64,000 bases of DNA, taken from positions 24,431,365 to 24,495,364 of the forward strand of contig CM047431.1 of the NCBI GenBank assembly GCA_026168455.1, read 5' to 3'. Below, piece after piece: positions 45,294-56,225 of the stretch; the first letter of the stretch is position 1; the number at the start of each line of letters is the position of its first letter. Source of the DNA: Theocolax elegans (Eukaryota; Arthropoda; Insecta; Hymenoptera; Cerocephalidae). The notes beneath the pieces are model-generated. The model ran no database searches and was not told the DNA's origin. It was given only the letters and a program-made list of their open reading frames with translations. The translations under genes and the position numbers were made by a program.

Positions 45294-46809
45294 AACCTTG
45301 TACAATAATTGAGGCTATATCCGCACGACCCCGAAGACTCACCGTACGATGCGCGCTGGACGATGGCTGTCGACGGACCGTTCGACGCAAGTTGCACGCG
45401 CACGTCGGGCCCGTCCAGCGAAGCAGTGAACGAGCCTGTTGAAGCTCGAGAGAGCTCTTCAGTACGCCGTCGCGGCAACGTTGCGTCGCGTTGGCAATAC
45501 GATTGCTATCGTCCTTCATTTTCCCGTGGTGGACTACCTTGTGTGTGTGTGTGTGTGTGTATGCGTCAGGAAAGCAACATTTCAAGCGTCAACCCAGGAT
45601 ATGCTCCTCTATACTGCCAAGGTGGATGCACGCCTTGGTTGTAGGTGCAGTGCATTTATTCCTTCATTTGTAAGTGTGCTTCCCATCTCTTCCCCCTTCT
45701 CACCCTTTTCCACTCGCGTAGCAAACCGCCGCAGCTTGTACGTAGCCGAGCATTCGTTTTATAAATTCGCCAAAATTATACGCGGATGGCGCCCATAACC
45801 CTTTATCTATTAATATAATAAATTTTTACTATTGTTCACAATCGTTTATTTCGCCTTTGTCGCAATACGCTGCGTGATCGTTACAAAATGTATATAGAAA
45901 ACTATTTTGTATTGATAGCCATATCTCGATTGAGCTTGTTAGGAACTAGCAGACGACGGTTCCCTCTAGTAGGTGCGTGCACAGTTCGACTCGACGATTA
46001 CACGCACCTCCTGCACTCGGCAAACGGCGTACGATTTCAAGTTGCAATTCCATTAGGTTATGTACTAACCATGTATTATATATTATCAGTTATTCAACAG
46101 TACCATAATAATATTCATTTTATAATCTACATATGTATTTAGAAGAATTAAACATATTTCCAACTGCATTAATTATAATGTATAAAGGTTAGCATAAATA
46201 AACTTAATGAAATAATCAAAATTGTATATAAATATAAAATAACATGTGTTCCTTCATCAACGGTCTCCATAAAAGTAGGTTTACTTGTTGTTTACCAATA
46301 ACTGTTTTGCTCATTGCTTAATTTAGTAGTGATTAAAAAATTCATTTAAACATACCAATTAGTTGATAAAATTATGAAGATTATTCAGAAATACTTAGTT
46401 TATTAATATTGCAAGTTGTAGAAAACTTTAACAATTTAAACTTAATTTTAATAAGCAGACGTTAGTACCATTCAAAAAGTTTATTATTATGAAAATCTTA
46501 TTAAGTTAAAGTAATGGTACATATTTTTTTATCAGGAATGACGGGTACTAAAACTCTACAAAGTATATGGGTTAAACGGCGGTAATGAAAATTGAACCCG
46601 ATTAAAAATTTATCTATACAATAATAGATCATTTTTAAGTTCATTGAAAATCATAATGTACGTAACACTGTTAAGAAAATTGTAATTTTATTAGATGAAT
46701 ATGCGTAACTATTGTTATAATTAATTATAAATAAAAATTACAATTATATTGCAATACAAATCAAAGTGAAATTGAAAAGTACAATACCGACTGACATTTG
46801 GGTACCATA
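45294..46809. other. remaining interior of the TTAA element
   Basis: A GC-rich patch (45310-45480) and a (TG)n run (45540-45559) are followed by AT-rich DNA. Open frames across the GC-rich patch resemble nothing known and overlap in several frames, so they are not called as genes. Confidence 0.5.
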
Positions 46810-46812
46810 AGG

Positions 46813-47016
46813 TGTACGTACAGTACACAACTCATAAAGAGTACGTACAATACACGATTCATAAAGTGTACGTACAGTACACAACTCATAAAGTGTACGT
46901 ACAGTACACAATTCATAAAGTGTACGTACATTACACAACTCATAAAGTGTACGTACAGTACACAATTCATAAAGTGTACGTACAGTACACGTTACCGTAA
47001 AGTGTACGTACAAATA
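46813..47016. repeat. 27-bp tandem repeat array
   Basis: About seven units of TACGTACAGTACACAACTCATAAAGTG with small changes; the last is shortened. Each holds the palindrome GTACGTAC. Because 27 is a multiple of three, repetitive frames appear on both strands, but these reflect the array. Confidence 0.9.
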
Positions 47017-47437
47017 AAGTGTACGCAAAGTGCAGAGTTAGTACATACGTGCTATTACTTTAATTTTTAGAATTAATATTACACATGTATAGTATAACAA
47101 TAATTTGCAAATATAATTTGCCATTTCTCCAGATACTCGGATAAACCGATTAGATATGCTTATAAGTTTTGTAGTAAACTATTCATTTACTTTTACAGTA
47201 ATTTTATATTCTTTTACAATTAATTTTGTAATTACTTTTACTAGCGTTGTGTTCTATATCTTATATTACGTTAACGCTTGTTAACGCCATCTGTAGGCAT
47301 GCAACTAAATATGTATTAGTATATAATACAGAGGGCGCCACAGATGATTTCTGTTAAGTTAATTTTATATAGGGTATCGATAAAACAGGTAGCGCGGACC
47401 TGCGAACAATGTTTTGTCGGGTACGACGTCCCCTTAA

Positions 47438-48694
47438 GGCATCGTGAGGCGTATGCACACGGGTGTTCTTTACCTAGTTCTCCCTGGCTCAATATAGCCC
47501 CTATAGTGTAATCACTCGCATCGATTGTTACTACGACGTCCTCTGTCATGTTTGGTGCTACTACAACTGGAGCGGAAATTAAAATTTCTCGGAGTTTGTT
47601 GAATGCCCGTTGTTGCTCTTCTCCCCACGTTATATCTTTTTCAATAGTTTTCTTCGTGAGCTGTGATAAAGAATAAGCATTCTTCGGACAATCTTTAATA
47701 AACCTTCTGTAGTATTTGGTGACTTCTTCAAGCTTTATGGGATCCGGGCGGATATTCCCATTTCCAACGATGTCTCCTAGTACCTTTGCTTCTCGTTGCA
47801 AAAATTGGCATTTGCTCGGTTCTATCGTAAGGTTAGCTTCGTCGAGCCTTTTCATGAGGCGCCTTAATCTTTTCGCGTGTTCTTCTAAATTAGAGGCAAA
47901 CACTATAATATCATTAAAGTATACACATAGTTCCTGTCCTTGTAATCCGACCAACACTAGGTTCATGAGAAATTGAAATGTGGCAGGAGCATTTTTTAGT
48001 CCCATGCCCATCCGCGTATACTCGTAGTGATCGTATGGACCTGCCAATGCCGTTTTCTTTGAGTCTTCGGGATGCATAGGCACTTGGTAAAATCCTGTCT
48101 TTAAATCCACGGCAGTTATATATGTAGCTGAAGCTACAACTTACAATATACCGGTTGTCAAAGAAAGAGGATAAATATTTCCCACTGTTATCTCATTTAG
48201 CTGTCTGAAATCGGTGACCATTCGCCGCCGTTTTTCTCTATTTTTCCCATTCTTCTTCGGTACCACCCACATCATTGACGAATATGGGCTGATGGTTTTA
48301 TTCTCCCTGCTTCTAAATTTTGTTTAATCTGTTTTTCTATGTTCTCTTTTATCATTGGAGGATACCGAAATTTCTTAGCGCGACCTGATTCGTCTGTGGT
48401 AGTTATAATTATGTGCGTAACTAAATGTGTCGCCTTTAATCTCTCCCCCGGTAGTCCAAATAAATTTAATCGTTCTCTTATTAGTTCCTTAATGTGTTCG
48501 ATTTCTTCTTCCGTATTGTTTTTAAGTGATTCACTATCTAATTGTTCAAAAATTTTGCTAGCCCTGTCCTTTTCTTCATCCTCAAAAATTCTTAATATTT
48601 TTACCTGTGATTCTATATTATCTTCGCATTCCACCTCTTTGCCTAACTTAAATTCACCTGTTTTTAAACCCACCTCCGGCGGTCCAATTTCCAC
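47438..48694 (-). pseudogene. Gypsy-4 reverse transcriptase and RNase H start
   Basis: N-terminal RT segment in the frame ending at 48272 (KKFRYPPMIKENIEKQIKQN), then palm in the frame from 48110 (MDLKTGFYQVPMHPEDSKKT, MGMGLKNAPATFQFLMN). The catalytic box reads CVYFNDIIVF, so the first Asp of the usual YLDD is Asn and the enzyme would be inactive. The RT thumb (YYRRFIKDCPKNAYSLSQLT) and RNase H start (TIDASDYTIGAILSQ) follow, up to the TTAA element. Frames break between 48272 and 48110, with several stops. Confidence 0.88.
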
Positions 48695-48799
48695 CGTTTT
48701 CTCACTAGTATTAATGCGAAGGGTATAAGCCTTGCCTTTACGATTTTCGGCTATAAAATTACTGAATAATATGTCCGGTCCAACATCTTCAAGCGGAAC

Positions 48800-49730
48800 A
48801 AAACCTACTCTTGCCTCGTACGAGGAGGAATAATAAAACGTTCATCTTGGATAAAAGGGACCAGTAACTCTTGAAACTTTACATGTTTATTGGCTGCATC
48901 TACTAATCTATCATATTTCGTAAACATATCCTAACCTAATAACCCATCGATATCTATTGGGAAGTCGTCAGGGACGATATGCATTTAACACAATAAATCG
49001 TTTAATGTAAATCTAATTTTACCTAGAGTAAAACATTCTCCTGGAGTCACTCCACTTATGGCTACTTTACATTTTGTATGTACTGACTTATCTGTACCTA
49101 CCCTAACACAAAATCTCACGTGAGATCTCATGCCAAAATCTCATCCGACTTTTCACTCGGACCGCTGCTTAAACTTCTCAAATAATAGGAAATCAATTTA
49201 TGAATATGGTGAGTCACTTATTAAGTGATAACACCCCCCAGATAAGTCCAAAAATCGAGGTTTGAAAGCGTTTCAGACATATTTGCGATTTTTAGAAATT
49301 TTCAACGATCGAAAATATTTCTAAAAATCGAAAATATGCTTAAAGCGCTTTGAAACCTTGATTTTTGAACTCATCTGGGGGGTGTTATCACTTAATAAGT
49401 GACTCACCATATACATAAATTGATTTCCTATTATTTGAGAAGTTTAAGCAGCGGTCCGGGTGAAAAGTGGGATGAGATTTTGGCATGAGATCTCACGTCA
49501 GATTTTGTAATAGGGATACAACTTAATTTAATAAGGGATTAATCGGCTCCTGAATCTGTATAAAATTGACCTCCACCGCTTTTAAGTTGCTTACTATATA
49601 ATTCTACTATAGGGGGCTTACGACCCAGTTGTGTGAATCGTATGGTATACTTGGACACTGGATGGTTCTCTTGATCTAATCGTGCCGTGGCTGTCATGTT
49701 ATAAAAATATAAGAAAAGTGTATTTTTCAA
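48800..49730 (-). pseudogene. Gypsy-4 protease, split by a MITE
   Basis: The active site reads GGQFYTDSGAD, then a TAA (about 49539) and SLIKLSCIP before the MITE at 49101-49515. Beyond the MITE the frame continues with KVAISGVTPGECFTLGKIRF and PDDFPIDIDGLLG, the flap and second half of a retropepsin, with two more stops (near 48990 and 48930). The piece upstream of the active site (from about 49700) may be the end of gag or a spacer. Confidence 0.7.
49101..49515. mobile_element. 415-bp palindromic MITE in Gypsy-4 protease
   Basis: Both ends read CCCTA..ACAAAATCT.ACGTGAG (inverted), and the arms match almost base for base through GATCTCATGCCAAAATCTCATC, AAACTTCTCAAATAATAGGA and GAGTCACTTATTAAGTGATAACACCCCCC. 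The centre is AT-rich. No clear duplication could be fixed at the ends. Non-coding, so non-autonomous. Confidence 0.8.
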
Positions 49731-49740
49731 GGTTTTTTCG

Positions 49741-50542
49741 ACGACATATTGTTATAATAACTTGAAACTCTGTAAAATGATAGATAATTACATAACGGAG
49801 GGCAACTAACTCCTGTATTTGCGTAAATTTGTTTTTATTAATTATTATAAGTAAATTAGTTGTTTTTTCGTCTGCTATTTTGTAGCGCGAAATTTGAATT
49901 TTTAATTGAGTATGATACCCCCTTAATAAAAACATTATCATGCTAGAATTTCATGTTACATAGAAACTTATATCAATACTTTGGTTACAATAAGGGTTTT
50001 CTTTTAATAAAAAATGATTATTTCAAGATTTTTAAATGGAATTTCATATTACCCTAATTACAATTATTTAAAAATCGTATGAAAATTACTTTATTACTTA
50101 AAATAATCTTATAGTTAAGGGGGTCCCAAAGTCAATTCTTATCCTCTCTATCCTACCGACTGAGTAAATCATCGATTATAATTGAATAATTATATATTAT
50201 GTGTAAAAATAAGAGTTCATTACCCTTCGTATATGGATTATTTAAAAGTGTCCCGAATTTGGGACAGAAATATTATCACGATTTTTATTAAACCCTTACC
50301 AAAAATTCTGAATATGCTTCACCTGTTTCACATTTTTGGTAAGGGATTACTTAAAAACGAGATAATATTTTTGCCTCAAACTTTGTATATAGTTAACTTA
50401 TTCATGTACGGAGGAAAGTCAACTCCTAAATATCTTCAGTTTATTAAACAAATAGTAGATTTTAATACCGCGACAATAACAAAATAAAATCTTACGCCAT
50501 AAATTTCCGTTTGGTGGCGCTAACGGTAGAAAGATAGGAAAG
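49741..50542. other. unassigned DNA with a 101-codon open frame
   Basis: The plus-strand frame 50182-50487 (starting MNNYILCVKIRVHYPSYMDY) has no recognisable domain; its composition follows the AT-rich background, so it is probably chance. Gypsy-4 gag should lie here if present but could not be recognised. Confidence 0.4.
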
Positions 50543-51060
50543 TCTGACGCACCACAAAGTCGCTTTAACTGCTCGAATCACGCGCTATTTTATTACAAAA
50601 AGACGGATGATTACTCTTTAACGTTACTAGATTTATTTAAATAATATAGATATTTAAAAAGTTAATTAACAATCCTATGTTAGTTCTCAAGGATCAATCA
50701 GAATACTCAAACTCGAATGACAGATTCGAAAGTGGGGAGTTGATGGTGCGTCCGCGATGTGGTTCGCCAGCGTTCACGCACCACAGAGTCACTTTAGCTG
50801 CTCGAATCACGCGCTTTTTTATTACAAAAAGACAGACAATTACTCTTTAAACGGTATTAAATTTATTTAATTAAGATAGTCATTTCTAAATATAATTAAC
50901 ACACCTATTTGAGTACACAAGGATCAACTAGAATACTCAATCTCGAATGAGAGATTCGAATGTGGGGAGTTGATGGTCGATCACCAGCGTTCACGCACCA
51001 TGAAGTCGCTTTTGCTGCTCGATTAGAGCACGTCACTATTTTGTAGAAAAATAAAAATAA
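50543..51060. repeat. ~235-bp tandem repeat, about 2.3 copies
   Basis: Three starts near 50550, 50776 and 50992 share CACGCACCA, AGTCGCTTT..CTGCTCGAAT, CGCG and TATTACAAAAAGAC. The first two also share AAGGATCAA, GAATACTCAA and GATTCGAA.GTGGGGAGTTGATGGT. Copies are about 85% alike by eye. Non-coding. Confidence 0.75.
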
Positions 51061-52054
51061 TTGCTCTTTCGATTATTAGGAAGTGAATTAAATAGACAAT
51101 TATTTCAGTTTTAACTAATAATATTCAAACATTTCTAAACGAAGTCCACGGAGGTCTCATTTCATCGGGACTCGGCTCGTCTCGTCCGTGCGCGCATGCG
51201 CTGATGATAGCGTCCGCCCGTGCTTTCGGCTGTCGGTATACGTGTCCGATCGCGATTCTTGCCGAGCTGTCAACGGGTTCATCATTGTGTTGCTGATGAC
51301 GTGGTGCTTCTTCTTCGACGTTGGCTCGCTATAGGATTAACGTGGAGATCAGGGGGCTATTTACAGGTAAGCTAGCCACCCGTAGGAGCTTACAGTGATT
51401 TATATAGTTATATTACAGGTGGAAAGGTTAGTGTTCCCTTAACCTCTCAGTTCATATCAGCAGGCAATTGTATTCCTTTTTATACGTCCTCGTTTCCTGT
51501 TTCCCAGTATCCCATTCCCTAGTAATGTGCTCCTTCTCATTTTTTAATATTTTCACAGAAAACCCTGCACGAGACGTCATCAGTCAACGGAGCCACTCAG
51601 AGTTCATGTTGCTGTACCTCACACTTGGACTTAATTGAGATCGTAGAGGATATACAGCCATTGACGCACCTGCTGATTGGAGAGCTAATACTGGTGTTCG
51701 TCCTGGTTCCTTGGGCCCGTTCCTGGTCAACGAGGCCAATAATAGCTGCTTGTGTCTTTATTGAGAATGCTTCGGTGATTGATTGTAATAAAAAATCAAT
51801 GATTATTAACTATACAAGAGCTGTACTATCTGCCCAATTGCTCACTCTATAACGAGTAAATATTCCTGAATTTTCGAATTAAGATATTAAAAATATTTCA
51901 GTACGTACCTAAATTCATAAAAAAGTTTTCTGTTTTTAAATACACAATTTTTGTTTATAGAGATCTTACACACTAAGAAGGCATTCTCAAAGTTGCAGAA
52001 AAAAAAATTGTTTGTCACTGGATCGACAGAGAATAAATTCCTTCAGGCTTATAG
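51061..52054. other. unassigned DNA with a GC-rich patch
   Basis: 51120-51420 is GC-richer and ends in GGGGCTATTTACAGGTAAGC, a good splice-donor match at about 51365. 51550-51560 (TTTTCACAG) resembles an acceptor. An LTR or a host non-coding exon are both possible; there is no coding support. Confidence 0.3.
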
Positions 52055-52990
52055 GTTATATTGTATTTCACACTCGTGAGTTGTATTTTTTGGTAGAATT
52101 AACGATTGCTTTAACGAGTCAAAATGATTGTCTAATTGCACAACGTTTCAGAAACATATTTGTCTCCATCTTCAGGTGCTAAACTTTATTAATAATAATT
52201 AATATATTGAATATATAATGGTCAACAACAAAAAGATTTTTACCTTATCATTATCACAATGCGTTTATCAACTTGTCATTGTTTCAAATTATCATTTTGT
52301 ATCTATAATTATTTATAATAAATTATATATCATTTATTATAGCAACGAAAATGAATAAATAATTAACTATATATACTCACAAAAGTAGGAACTTTTTTCT
52401 TCCTTTTCATTTTAATTAATGCCCGATTAATGCCCGCAAATTAAATAAGTTAAGTAAATTAATTAAACAAACAATTCCAAATATCACAACAGAAAACATA
52501 TGAAATTATATACGGAACGACACATTTACTGTGAAACCTGTATACAACTGAAAACAATTTAAAAGCAAACGTAAATATGACTAGAAGAATGGTCGATAAT
52601 TTAGGAACCTATATAGTTAACCAAGCAAATGGTAATCGGTAAATCAGAAAATTATAACACGTGCAATATTTGAAATTAATTAAAAGTATCCATATCAGAG
52701 GAAAAACAATTTTTTTATATAATATAATTATAAATAAAAATATGACTCCATCAACCTATTATATTTTATTTTTTATTTTTAAACTTATGTATAAGAGTTG
52801 TGTATGCTGCCTGTAGTTTGCTAACATCTTCTTTTTTATTAATAGGCTCTTTCTGTAAATTAATATGTAGAGTTTCTGAAACTAATCTTTTTCTCCAATT
52901 AATCTCCCTATCAAGAATACTAACATTATCAAAATCAAATTTGTGCCCTAAATCATTAATGTGATTACACAGCCCTACAACAAAAAGTCA
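52055..52990 (-). pseudogene. PLE family B 3' fragment: GIY-YIG end and pseudo-LTR
   Basis: Minus-strand reading of 52990-52770 gives NHINDLGHKFDFDNVSILDR, then INWRKRLVSETLHINLQKEP, which matches the C-terminus of the PLE at 54831-58455 (YEHEFDWQNTKILDK...SEMIHINNNN). It is the part of the polyprotein just after the GIY-YIG endonuclease. The 3' non-coding region runs to about 52060 and matches the palindrome at 35708-36243. The 5' bulk of the element is missing. Confidence 0.8.
52139..52178 (-). ncRNA. hammerhead ribozyme motif (PLE family B fragment)
   Basis: Minus strand: CTGAAGA, stem II GGAGAC/AAATAT/GTTTCT (with wobble pairs), then GAAACGTTG. It is a slightly decayed copy of the motifs at 35763 and 36151. 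Confidence 0.6.
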
Positions 52991-53024
52991 AAGTACCAAC
53001 GACCGGACCATGGTACTTATACAT

Positions 53025-53350
53025 AATTTGGGTCGCTGATTCCGAATTCGGGGTCAGTTTGCCCCCACCAGGTCGTGTTCAAGATTAATTGAAGGTCAAA
53101 ATATCAAAATTCAATAAAAATAGGCTAAAACCATTGTATCTAGGGTTTTTTGGGCTCGCTAATTCCAAAACCAAGGTTACTTAAACCCAATAACCGCAAG
53201 ATCAAGGTTATTTGAAGATCAAATCATCGAAATTTATTAAAAAAGGCTACAATCATTGTATTTTGGGTTTTTTTGGGTTGCTAAATCCAAATCCGAGGTA
53301 ATTATACCCTAATCAGGCTATGGTCAAGATCAGTTGAAGGTCACGAACGT
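53025..53350. repeat. ~120-bp degenerate tandem repeat, three units
   Basis: Each unit holds TTTGGGT(C/T)(G/T)CT.A(T/A)TCC.AA.(T/C)C..GGT, CAAG(A/G)T..(G/A)TTGAAG.TCA.A and AAAAATAGGCTA-AA-CATTGTAT. Non-coding. It lies directly before the open frame at 53417. Confidence 0.65.
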
Positions 53351-53416
53351 AAATAGAATGATGAGATTAGTTATTTAGTAGTACAATACAAAAAAGCAAC
53401 AAAATATTCATAAAAC

Positions 53417-54075
53417 TTGCAAGTCCACTACTCCTTTTTATTGGAACGAACTATTTTATTGTCAAACGATCTACGAAGTGGTTTACACTTCCGTTTTAAC
53501 GAGGTTGTTGGCAGATTATGCAATGAGTATGCAACTATTCCTATAGGATATTCGGTAATACTAGATGAAGAATACTGTAATATGGAAATAATATTAAACC
53601 GAATAAAATACCATAAATGGCAAATATGTGGGGATCTTAAAATCGTAACAATACTACTAGGTCAACAATCGAGATTTACAAAACATCCTTGCGATTTATG
53701 TGAATGGGATAGTAGGGACAGGAAGAATCATTACACAAAGAGTGTCTGGCCCCCAAGAAAAACGTTCGAACCGGGTTCTAAGAATATAAAAGAAAAGCCA
53801 CTGGTTGATCCATCGAAAGTTCTAATACCACCTTTGCACATTAAATTGGGACTTAAGAAACAGTGGGTAAAATCTTTAGACAAAGATGGTAGCTGCTTTA
53901 AGTATCTGCGAAATCAGTTTTCCAAATTAAGTGATCCTAAAGTAAATGTAAAGTAATTTTGATGGCCCTCAGATTCGTAAGATGATAAATGATGAAATTT
54001 TTGTTACGAAAATGAATCATGCAGAGAAAGAAGCTTGGTTATGTTTCAAGAACGTAATTAAAGGGATGTCGGAGC
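53417..54075 (+). pseudogene. fragment of an uncharacterised arthropod repeat-type protein
   Basis: The 179-codon frame (53417-53956) includes KYHKWQICGDLKIVTILLGQ, CDLCEWDSRDRKNHYTK, PPLHIKLGLKKQWVKSLDKD and a CxxC pair. I recognise it from memory as a multi-copy uncharacterised protein predicted in many insects, probably transposon-borne; this is not database-checked. After the stop the match continues in another frame (DGPQIRKMINDEIF, then NHAEKEAWLCFKNVIKGM) to about 54066, so a frameshift broke the gene. The N- and C-terminal parts are missing. Confidence 0.6.
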
Positions 54076-54328
54076 TATAGCCTCCATCAAAAGCCGCTCG
54101 ATCTCACGGCTTCGAATGGCGCTGTAGTCAGGTGTCGATTTCTACGATAAACGTACTTAAAACATAAATTATAAATATTACAGCTACATAGAGCTGTTGA
54201 AAGATACTTTCCCCCCTAGCTATAAGTAAAATTAAGGTAATTGTAATATTACTCTTGGCAGCAAATGTTTATTTTTTTAAAGAAATGTGAAATACGTTGC
54301 GTGTAGCATTACGGCAGATATAGATTCA
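54076..54328. other. unassigned DNA
   Basis: Includes a short patch of mixed composition (54100-54140) and then AT-rich sequence. No recognised repeat. Confidence 0.4.
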
Positions 54329-54440
54329 TTGAATATGAATACATATCCCACTTCGATGTTTTGTCTTTACCTAAAGTTATAACATTATCTAATTTTTTGC
54401 ACATTACCGGACAAACATTTATATTGTATTTTTTTAACAT
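54329..54440 (-). pseudogene. old PLE fragment, part downstream of the PLE insertion
   Basis: On the minus strand it reads MLKKYNINVCPVMCKKLDNV, then TLGKDKTSKWDMYSY, aligning with MLKKYNFSTVPMMNNKLNNI...VLGKDFTEKW of the nearby PLE. The matching upstream part lies at 58819-59213. The two are separated by the inverted PLE pair and share the 15-base duplication GTATTTTTTTAACAT. Confidence 0.75.
54426..54440. repeat. 15-bp target duplication, left copy (inverted PLE pair)
   Basis: GTATTTTTTTAACAT here is identical to 58819-58833. It defines the exact insertion limits of the 4378-base inverted PLE pair. Confidence 0.8.
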
Positions 54441-54550
54441 GAGAATTAGCACCCTTCATTTTTTTAATTTGATATGTTTTTCGATCTTGGGGGTCAATGC
54501 AGGTGTTTCAGTTTTTAAATAAATAAAAACACTCATATAATGCTAATAAG

Positions 54551-54595
54551 CAACGTTTCGTCCGCTTAGGTTTGCGGACCTCATCAGGCAATGCT
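54551..54595 (-). ncRNA. hammerhead ribozyme motif (PLE family A, minus arm)
   Basis: Minus strand: CTGATGA, stem II GGTCCGC / AAACCTAA / GCGGAC, then GAAAC with GCATTG and GTTGC nearby for the other stems. It keeps the complete conserved core. Known from PLE pseudo-LTRs in other animals; activity not tested here. Confidence 0.75.
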
Positions 54596-54830
54596 ATTTA
54601 TTCAACACAGAAAATAAATTTTACATTTTTAAACATATTAGATTTAAAAAGAACAACAAAATTATAACTTTAAATTACTATGTGTATCACCAACGTTTCA
54701 CTTCATGCTTATACTTAAGCGCTACTGAACAAATATTTATAAACGGTCAACAAACTTTATATCAAAGATATACCAATAACTGATTTTAATACCATTTGTA
54801 ATACTAAGAAGTTAATAAATTTATATCAGG

Positions 54831-56131
54831 TTAATAAATGTTTCTATATAAACGGCTCAAATATTGTGTATCTTCCTTTCTATTTATTGTAAAATTGTTA
54901 TTATTAATGTGAATCATTTCGGAAATAATTCTTTTCTTATAAAGTGGTTCTTTATCCAAAATTTTAGTATTTTGCCAGTCAAATTCGTGTTCATAATTAT
55001 CCATGTGTAGCGATATTACAGATTCTGAGTTTTTTTTATTTTTATGTTCGTTAATCCTTTCCTTTAGACTACGTTTAGTTTCTCCTACATAACAAGCAGA
55101 ACAATTTTTACAATTAATTTTATAAACTACACCAGTAACATTCCATTTTTCTGTAAAATCCTTACCCAACACAATTATATTATTTAATTTGTTGTTCATC
55201 ATTGGAACAGTCGAGAAGTTATATTTTTTTAACATCGAAGTACATTTATTGAAAAACTGTTTGTAGTAAGGTAAAGGTAAAATACCAATTGAGTGTTTAT
55301 TCTTTTTTTCCCTTAATCTAATTGTGTTCATGTGTTTAATTTTCCTGAGTCTATTGTTTATTGAAGTTTTCACAAATCGTGTTGGGTAATCATTTTCAGA
55401 TAACAATTTTTGTACAATGTTTATATTTTCCCGATGAAAATCCGAATGTGACAATAAAACAGCTCTATCTATGAGGTTGTATACAATATTTTTCTTTAAT
55501 TGATCTGTGTGGTTAGAATTATAATTTAAAAGACGATTCGAGACTGATGGTTTTCTGTACCAATTCGTAATAATTACATTATTTTTTTTAATTAACATAA
55601 TGTCTAAAAAGTTTATTGAATTGTTATTTTCTACTTCATGTGTGAATTTTAAGTGATCACTATAACTATTGAAAACATCTAATACGGCATACTTATGTTC
55701 ATTTTTTATACAAAGAATTGTATCATCTACATATCTGTAATAAAATAACGGGATGCAATTATATTCATTTTTTAATTTTTTCAAGCAATCAGTCTCCAAA
55801 TCATCCATAACCATATCGGCAAAAAACGGAGAAATGGGAGATCCCATTGGCGATCCAAATTTTTGTTGGTAAAAAATGTTGTCAAACGTGAAAAAAGTAT
55901 TGTTAAATAGGAATTTGACTATTTCTCGGATTTCATGAAAAGGCAATTTACATTTCGTTTGTATGTGTGAAACACGTCGATCTAGGCTGTCAAGTACAGC
56001 TGAGCAAGCAATATTAGTAAACAAAAAACTGACATCCAACGAAAGCAAAATATAGTCAGAAGGTACTTCCAAGTTCTGTATCTTTCTTTTTATTTCGGAA
56101 CTATTGTTAATATGTGAGACAGGTATCGGAA
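54831..56131 (-). CDS. PLE polyprotein, 5'-truncated copy: RT and GIY-YIG
   Basis: An open frame on the minus strand. PLE RT motifs: LLSLDVSFLFTNIAC (motif A), QKFGSPMGSPISPFFADMVM (motif B) and FYYRYVDDTILC (motif C, catalytic), followed by MLIKKNNVIITNWYRKPSVS. The GIY-YIG endonuclease reads VYKINCKNC.ACYVGETKRSLKERINEH (about 55130-55040). It makes and inserts DNA copies in PLEs, which lack LTRs of the retroviral kind. PLE homology begins near 56131; the open frame above that (to 56225) is sequence of the central segment, so there is no native start. The RT active site is intact. Confidence 0.88.
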
Positions 56132-56225
56132 GGTGGTCCACGCTAAGACACCAATTGTCGACGTCGAATGCTAAACGGTTGTTTCTTCTTGACTGCAGAT
56201 CCAACGACGTTTTTCCAAGACACAT

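Larger units (their letters stand above)
43090..47437. mobile_element. 4.34-kb non-coding TTAA element in Gypsy-4
   Basis: TTAA at 43090-43093 and 47434-47437 flank a 4340-base insertion with imperfect termini GGGGATGCCATACCTGA and, inverted, GGGGACGTCGTACCCGA (13 of 17 identical). The Gypsy-4 frame reads up to one TTAA (AYASRCLK) and resumes from the other, so the boundaries are exact. No transposase is recognised. Inside are a ~300-base direct duplication, ~217-base repeats, and a 27-base tandem array. The termini resemble those of the MITE at 34972 (GGGGA/GAGGA start, GTAC). Confidence 0.85.
39152..49730 (-). mobile_element. Gypsy-4, degraded and much interrupted LTR retrotransposon
   Basis: Minus-strand order is protease (49.6-48.8 kb), RT (48.7-47.4 kb), RNase H (43.1-42.6 kb), a long linker with an OTU-like segment (42.6-40.7 kb), and integrase (40.1-39.15 kb). 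Three foreign pieces interrupt it: a MITE at 49101-49515, a 4.34-kb TTAA element at 43094-47433, and an LTR fragment at 40139-40652. Gag and both LTRs were not found. It belongs to a different gypsy lineage from Gypsy-1 to -3, with DSGAD protease and ITDQGAHF integrase motifs. Confidence 0.82.

Noticed and set aside
45309..45798. Overlapping frames in a GC-rich patch inside the TTAA element
   Set aside because: Three frames plus the opposite strand are open at once and one runs into a (TG)n tract, so there is no reason to choose any.
46744..47070. Repetitive frames on both strands (VRTLYELCT-like)
   Set aside because: They arise from the 27-bp tandem array, whose unit length is a multiple of three; no start context or conservation is visible.
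56104..56225. ATG at 56104 as the start of the plus-strand PLE protein
   Set aside because: The ATG and following codons lie in the antisense of the minus arm, so this is a product of the inverted junction and not a native start.
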